Assembly: GCA_023265495.1 (NCBI GenBank)
Contig: JAHFTP010000055.1
Span: 1 to 9,228, forward strand
Reading direction: 5' to 3'
Source of the DNA: Chlamydiota bacterium
GTDB taxonomy: Bacteria; Chlamydiota; Chlamydiia; Chlamydiales; Rhabdochlamydiaceae
Length of the DNA: 9,228 bases
Position numbers and translations under genes: made by a program
The notes under the pieces: generated by a model
What the model was told of the DNA's origin: nothing
The model's input: only the letters and a program-made list of their open reading frames with translations
Database searches by the model: none
Shown here: positions 6,818 to 9,228 of the stretch, piece by piece
Layout: every line of letters begins with the position of its first letter
Position numbering within the stretch: the first letter of the stretch is position 1

Positions 6818-7150
6818 TTAGCCTGTCATATCAACCATTTCTACGAAGAGGGGGAAGTTGATTTTACCTACAATAAAGAGTGGGATAGATTGTCCCTTCG
6901 TGCTCTTAACAGCCTCTATTACTTTTCTTTCCACGTCGTCAAATGATTCCGTTGTATCTCCATCTTTTAAGACATATTGCAAAATAGTAAGAAGCCTCTT
7001 TTCTACCTCCTCTCTATCCCTTCTTGGTCGGGACCACATGAATCCCTCCACTACGGTCTCCTTCTCCGCCGGATGATCGTCTAGGTGGTCTGCCCATGAT
7101 TGGGTGCGGTATACGTGTGAGCCCATTGGGCCAAAGTTGCCGATTGGCAT
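6818..7150 (-). CDS. Small protein of unknown function, 110 residues
   Basis: I do not recognise this protein. The N-terminal 12 residues are Gly/Pro-rich (MPIGNFGPMGSH), followed by an acidic/His stretch and a charged helix (about 41-60, RPRRDREEVEKRLLTILQYV). A likely amphipathic helix (FDDVERKVIEAVK) precedes a hydrophobic C-terminal stretch, SIPLFIVGKINFPLFVEMVD (88-107). No signal peptide, clear membrane helix or cysteine is seen, so a cytosolic or secreted soluble protein is likely. The gene is well supported: AAGGAG stands 7 nt before the ATG, the best ribosome binding site in the window, and a strong hairpin follows the stop. It lies between the permease gene and another orphan gene on the same strand. 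A type III secretion substrate is possible in this kind of organism, but nothing in the sequence shows it. Confidence 0.7.
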   Translation of the reverse strand: MPIGNFGPMGSHVYRTQSWADHLDDHPAEKETVVEGFMWSRPRRDREEVEKRLLTILQYVLKDGDTTESFDDVERKVIEAVKSTKGQSIPLFIVGKINFPLFVEMVDMTG

Positions 7151-7157
7151 AAAATTT

Positions 7158-7163
7158 CTCCTT
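7158..7163 (-). promoter_or_regulatory. Strong ribosome binding site of the 110-residue orphan gene
   Basis: AAGGAG on the minus strand, 7 nt before the ATG at 7150. It stands out because pheT, the LysM gene and yidD here lack a visible Shine-Dalgarno sequence. It supports the gene and its start. Confidence 0.75.
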
Positions 7164-7193
7164 GTTAATTTTTTTTATTTTAAATTATTATTT

Positions 7194-7219
7194 AACCGTC
7201 GAATTTGTTTTCGATGGTT
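7194..7219 (+). repeat. 10-bp hairpin with one G-U pair, upstream of the 110-residue gene
   Basis: AACCGTCGAA (7194-7203) pairs with TTCGATGGTT (7210-7219). The one imperfect position is a G-U pair if read as plus-strand RNA and an A-C clash on the minus strand. On the plus strand TGTTTTT follows. This looks more like a plus-strand terminator than a minus-strand leader structure, although no firm plus-strand gene precedes it. Confidence 0.4.
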
Positions 7220-7253
7220 TGTTTTTAAAAATGGATGTGAGTGTTTTAGATTG

Positions 7254-7279
7254 TATTAGTAAGCTTGAGCTTACTAATA
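7254..7279. repeat. Perfect 11-bp inverted repeat with TTGA loop
   Basis: TATTAGTAAGC (7254-7264) and GCTTACTAATA (7269-7279) are exact reverse complements around TTGA. No U-run follows on either strand, so a terminator is unlikely. An operator or a structural RNA element fits better. It lies about 100 bp upstream of the 110-residue gene. Confidence 0.55.
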
Positions 7280-7299
7280 TTATGGAAAGAATGCGTAAG

Positions 7300-7378
7300 A
7301 AAGTACTATGACGACCTTGAGAAAGGTCGCTGAAAATCGCCAGTCTGTTATTTTTCTGTATTTTCATAATAGTACTTT
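7300..7378. repeat. Nested inverted repeats: 10-bp outer stem enclosing a GAGA-loop hairpin
   Basis: AAAGTACTAT (7300-7309) is the exact reverse complement of ATAGTACTTT (7369-7378). Inside it CGACCTT (7312-7318) pairs with AAGGTCG (7323-7329) around GAGA, a GNRA-type tetraloop if read as plus-strand RNA. Nested perfect arms suggest a folded RNA of about 80 nt, transcribed from either strand. Its function is unknown. Confidence 0.45.
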
Positions 7379-7486
7379 GTATTGCGTTATTTATTATCTT
7401 TATTATCTTGCTTCCATCGCACATAGAGAGGATGTCAGGACTGTACTGCTTTTTCCGTTGCCGGTAATGTCCTATTTGTCCTTTTT

Positions 7487-7537
7487 ATTGGTTGTAAACT
7501 ACTTAACACGTGTAATCGGTCAAGGTTTACTTCCAAT
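7487..7537 (-). repeat. Long stem-loop directly after the 113-residue gene
   Basis: ATTGG (7487-7491) and GTAAAC (7494-7499) pair with CCAAT (7533-7537) and GTTTAC (7525-7530), leaving a matched 2-nt internal loop. CTTAAC (7502-7507) can pair with GTCAAG (7519-7524) through a G-U pair that exists only in the minus-strand RNA. The structure begins 2 nt after the stop codon of the gene at 7540-7881. It lacks a U-run (AAAAAGG follows), so it may protect a 3' end or act as a factor-dependent terminator. Confidence 0.4.
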
Positions 7538-7539
7538 GA

Positions 7540-7881
7540 CTATTGCCTTCTACTGCTGAGGTCATCGTGTGCTGCCCAGAGTGCCCTGATTTTTAGATCG
7601 TTGTCCTCAGAGTTGTCCCTTAAAGAGGCCCATAGGCGTACGCCGGCTATTTCAGGCGTATCAGAAATCTTTTGTCCTTTGTTCTCTAGTTCTCTGATGC
7701 GGTCTTGGCAGCGGCTATATAATTGTATATATATATTGTCTGTTAAAGCTTCGCTCGAGTGGCGGAGAGTCCTGAGGCTAGCTGTTATCTTTCCCGGTTC
7801 CTCAGCTCTGTAAAAAGCAGTAATAAGCTCATTTAATGAGCTTATATAGTCATTTATTCGGAGAGAATCATTAACTGACAT
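7540..7881 (-). CDS. Small helical protein of unknown function, 113 residues
   Basis: I do not recognise this protein. It is rich in charged residues and appears all-helical: a first helix at about 8-25 (RINDYISSLNELITAFYRA), a second at about 30-70 (ITASLRTLRHSSEALTDNIY, then SRCQDRIRELENKG), and a last one around 94-110 (DLKIRALWAAHDDLS). There is no signal peptide or membrane segment, and it has a single Cys at 58. Support for the gene is good: AAAGGA lies 9 nt before the ATG and a near-consensus promoter lies upstream. The stop is TAG. It could be a chaperone-like or adaptor protein judging by its size and helicity, but this is speculation. It lies on the same strand as the other orphan gene, 389 bp upstream of it, so the two may form one transcript. 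Confidence 0.68.
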   Translation of the reverse strand: MSVNDSLRINDYISSLNELITAFYRAEEPGKITASLRTLRHSSEALTDNIYIQLYSRCQDRIRELENKGQKISDTPEIAGVRLWASLRDNSEDNDLKIRALWAAHDDLSSRRQ

Positions 7882-7913
7882 ATTTGTTTGTCCTTTAAAA
7901 AAGTTATAACTAA

Positions 7914-7942
7914 ATTATACTTTTTATTACTTAATAAGTCAA
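7914..7942 (-). promoter_or_regulatory. Near-consensus sigma-70-type promoter of the 113-residue gene
   Basis: On the minus strand TTGACT (7942-7937) and TATAAT (7919-7914) are separated by exactly 17 bp: 5 of 6 and 6 of 6 consensus matches with ideal spacing. The start of transcription would lie near 7907, giving a leader of about 26 nt with AAAGGA. It is the strongest promoter match I find in the window. The surrounding DNA (7882-8060) is very AT-rich, which could add an UP-like effect. No other feature is seen in that 179-bp gap. Confidence 0.7.
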
Positions 7943-8060
7943 ATATTTAATTTATCTTAATATGTTTTTTTTATTTAGTTAATAATCAGTAGGATGTGTT
8001 TTTAAATAAAAAATATTTCGTATTAGTTATAATAATCTGATTTTCAAGTGATTAGGTTAT

Positions 8061-8855
8061 TCAGAGGATGTGGAAAATGTCACGTAAGGTGCTAAGCAGC
8101 ACTTCGATAATAATGAGGACGATAATGGTCCATTCGAGCCTAGCGGAGTGTTGATGATTGATTTCTCCGCTTAGGATCTCAAAGAGTTCGTGGATGACAG
8201 CTAGTCTTTTATTGAGCACCTCTACCCGTTTTCCGGCATCTAGGTAATGAGCGGTTTTTCTATAAAAGGGTTCTAACTCGGGGTAGTTCCAGAAGAACTC
8301 CGGCGTATCTAATATCTCTGAGTGGAGGTTCACGAAGTTGCGTTCCATGAAGAGTTCTCCCATCTTTTTGGAGATCTCTTTGCGAGATAGGGGGATCTTC
8401 CCTTTTTGTGCAAGGGTGCTGGGTAGATGTTTGGTTCCATCGATGGTTTTCTGAACAAGCTCTTCAAAGATGGTGAGTTTAACCGATTGCGCAATGCCAT
8501 GAGAAACGGCTAGTTTAGATAGAATGTTTTTATTGGGGAGAACGATTTCGTCTTCTTCAATCTTCATGGATTCTCCGTAGCGGTAGGAAAATTCATCAAT
8601 TTCTAATTTAGGATTAGGTTCTCGTTCAAATTCTTTGACACCCGTGAGGATGAGTTTTTCTTCTTCTTCGGTAAATCCCCAGCAGACGATGGCTCCGAAA
8701 GAGAAATAAAAAATATCTCCTTTCGTTTTTCTTTCTTCCTTGATTTGCACGTGGATGACATCTCGGTAGAGCTGTGCTGAGCCGATGCCTTGAGAGAACG
8801 TAAGCAATCTAGGTAGATCAAACGAAGAGGCGCTGCAATAGCCGATACATCTCAT
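8061..8855 (-). CDS. RMD1/YagE family (DUF155) membrane protein
   Basis: The 264-residue protein carries the whole DUF155 domain at about 40-235. It has DIFYFSFGAIVCWGFTEEEE (47-66), the block LSKLAVSHGIAQSVKLTIFE (112-131), LDTPEFFWNYPELEPFY (182-198), and the helical segment RVEVLNKRLAVIHELFEIL (210-228). It ends with HSARLEWTIIVLIIIEVLLS (236-255), the C-terminal transmembrane helix found across the family. Relatives include yeast Rmd1/Rmd8 and human mitochondrial RMND1, which supports mitochondrial translation. The bacterial members have no settled function, and a membrane-tethered cytosolic domain is the likely topology. It corresponds to CT472 in my recollection of the C. trachomatis order. 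The ATG at 8855 keeps the usual N-terminal length; no Shine-Dalgarno sequence precedes it. The stop is TGA. It is divergent from the gene at 9017. Confidence 0.92.
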   Translation of the reverse strand: MRCIGYCSASSFDLPRLLTFSQGIGSAQLYRDVIHVQIKEERKTKGDIFYFSFGAIVCWGFTEEEEKLILTGVKEFEREPNPKLEIDEFSYRYGESMKIEEDEIVLPNKNILSKLAVSHGIAQSVKLTIFEELVQKTIDGTKHLPSTLAQKGKIPLSRKEISKKMGELFMERNFVNLHSEILDTPEFFWNYPELEPFYRKTAHYLDAGKRVEVLNKRLAVIHELFEILSGEINHQHSARLEWTIIVLIIIEVLLSTLRDIFHIL

Positions 8856-9006
8856 AGTAGTGGTGGTACGTGTTGTTTAGTTTCCTTATACAGAAATGGG
8901 GAATAAAAGGAAAAAAGAGAGTGAGAGGGGGACTATATTTATTTTTTTTCTCTATCTGGAAACAAATTCCTTTGAAGAATAAACTATGGATTTTTAGCAA
9001 AAAAAT

Positions 9007-9010
9007 GAGG
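9007..9010 (+). promoter_or_regulatory. GAGG ribosome binding site that decides the start at 9017
   Basis: GAGG (within TGAGGGAAG) stands 6 nt before the ATG at 9017. It overlaps an in-frame upstream ATG at 9005 that has no Shine-Dalgarno sequence of its own, so 9017 is the better start. Confidence 0.55.
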
Positions 9011-9016
9011 GAAGCG

Positions 9017-9228
9017 ATGTCTGTGCACTTACAAAGGATCCTCGTTTTTCTCTGTCTTCTTTTTCCCTTAAATGACCTTTGTGCTTCGGGAGAAAATGCC
9101 TTCTTTCGTTTATTTGAAAGAAGAAAGAGGAAAGAAGCGAAGGAAGCAAAAATCTCTCATGCAGAGGCAGCACCTACCGCCCCTAATGTACTTGCTAATC
9201 TCAGAAATCATGGGATCGACTTTAGCCC
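9017..9228 (+). CDS. Partial gene at the window edge: secreted or exported protein of unknown function
   Basis: An open frame of 70 complete codons from the ATG at 9017 runs off the right edge. The product begins MSVHLQRILVFLCLLFPLND, a basic end and a hydrophobic core, followed by LCASGENAFF. This is a Sec-type signal peptide with probable cleavage after Ala23 or Ser24. The start of the mature part is basic (RLFERRKRKEAKEAK) and then Ala-rich. No domain can be recognised in what is left. By remembered order it may match CT471 of C. trachomatis, but I cannot confirm that. It is divergent from the DUF155 gene; the gap at 8856-9016 shows no promoter I trust. Confidence 0.6.
   Translation, partial: MSVHLQRILVFLCLLFPLNDLCASGENAFFRLFERRKRKEAKEAKISHAEAAPTAPNVLANLRNHGIDFS

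Larger units (their letters stand above)
7151..7539. other. 389-bp gene-free interval rich in inverted repeats
   Basis: No convincing coding frame fills this AT-rich gap between the two orphan genes. It holds four separate inverted repeats (7194-7219, 7254-7279, 7300-7378 enclosing 7312-7329, and 7487-7537), plus a tandem TTTATTATC pair near 7388-7407. As a minus-strand transcript it would be the 3' region of the upstream orphan gene and a long structured leader of the downstream one. It could contain a small RNA, a leader control element or remains of a small mobile repeat. I cannot assign it to a known RNA family. Confidence 0.5.

Noticed and set aside
7282..7311. Nine-codon plus-strand frame whose TGA overlaps the ATG at 7308 (ATGA), like a leader peptide.
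   Set aside because: Such short overlaps are frequent by chance, and the downstream frame itself is doubtful.
7188..7424. Minus-strand frame of 78 codons in the gap between the orphan genes.
   Set aside because: No Shine-Dalgarno sequence before its ATG, composition rich in Ile/Lys/Ser/Asn as in AT-rich noncoding DNA, and it covers the nested repeats.
7308..7559. Plus-strand frame of 83 codons, hydrophobic, overlapping the end of the 113-residue gene.
   Set aside because: No ribosome binding site; composition is that expected of AT-rich noncoding DNA; it runs across several inverted repeats and into a better-supported gene. Not excluded as a small membrane peptide, but not supported.
8818..9000. 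Minus-strand frame of 60 codons upstream of the DUF155 gene.
   Set aside because: No recognisable protein features or start signal; it overlaps the DUF155 start and AT-rich spacer.

Overview
The window looks like a chromosomal segment of a member of the Chlamydiota, genus not resolved. The evidence is the gene content and order: a partial gene that may be ada/ogt, a MORN-variant lipoprotein, pheT, a membrane-anchored LysM protein, yidD and an RMD1/DUF155 protein. As I recall it, this follows the C. trachomatis CT477-CT476-CT475-CT474-CT473-CT472 block. pheT stands without pheS, as it does in Chlamydia. This taxonomic reading comes from protein similarity and remembered synteny, not from a search.

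Layout, left to right. (1) Positions 1-171, minus strand: the start of a gene that runs off the edge, possibly a methylated-DNA--cysteine methyltransferase. (2) 143-1141, minus: one MORN-variant lipoprotein reading frame cut by an in-frame TGA at 407-409. The open N-terminal part is 407-1141, and a clearly homologous tail in the same frame lies at 143-406. (3) 1195-3597, minus: pheT, complete. (4) A 79-bp divergent promoter region with a GGTATA-N4-TATACC dyad. (5) 3677-4951, plus: the LysM protein. (6) 4959-5168, minus: yidD, convergent with the LysM gene, 7 bp apart. (7) 5240-6631, minus: an APC-superfamily amino acid antiporter of the GadC/XasA type. (8) 6640-8060: an AT-rich accessory stretch with a perfect 32-bp palindrome, two small unrecognised genes (6818-7150 and 7540-7881, both minus), a 389-bp gene-free interval rich in inverted repeats between them, and a near-consensus sigma-70-type promoter at 7914-7942. 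(9) 8061-8855, minus: RMD1/DUF155 protein. (10) 9017-9228, plus: the start of a secreted protein cut by the window edge.

The conserved genes are housekeeping or envelope functions: phenylalanyl-tRNA synthesis, a peptidoglycan-binding-type anchor, and support of membrane protein insertion by YidD. The antiporter and the two orphan genes sit between yidD and the DUF155 gene, which I recall as adjacent in Chlamydia. This makes 5240-8060 the likely lineage-specific insertion. The points most worth a second look are the nonsense-split MORN lipoprotein, the structured interval between the two orphan genes, and the orphan gene pair itself. I see no transposase, CRISPR array, tRNA or rRNA.
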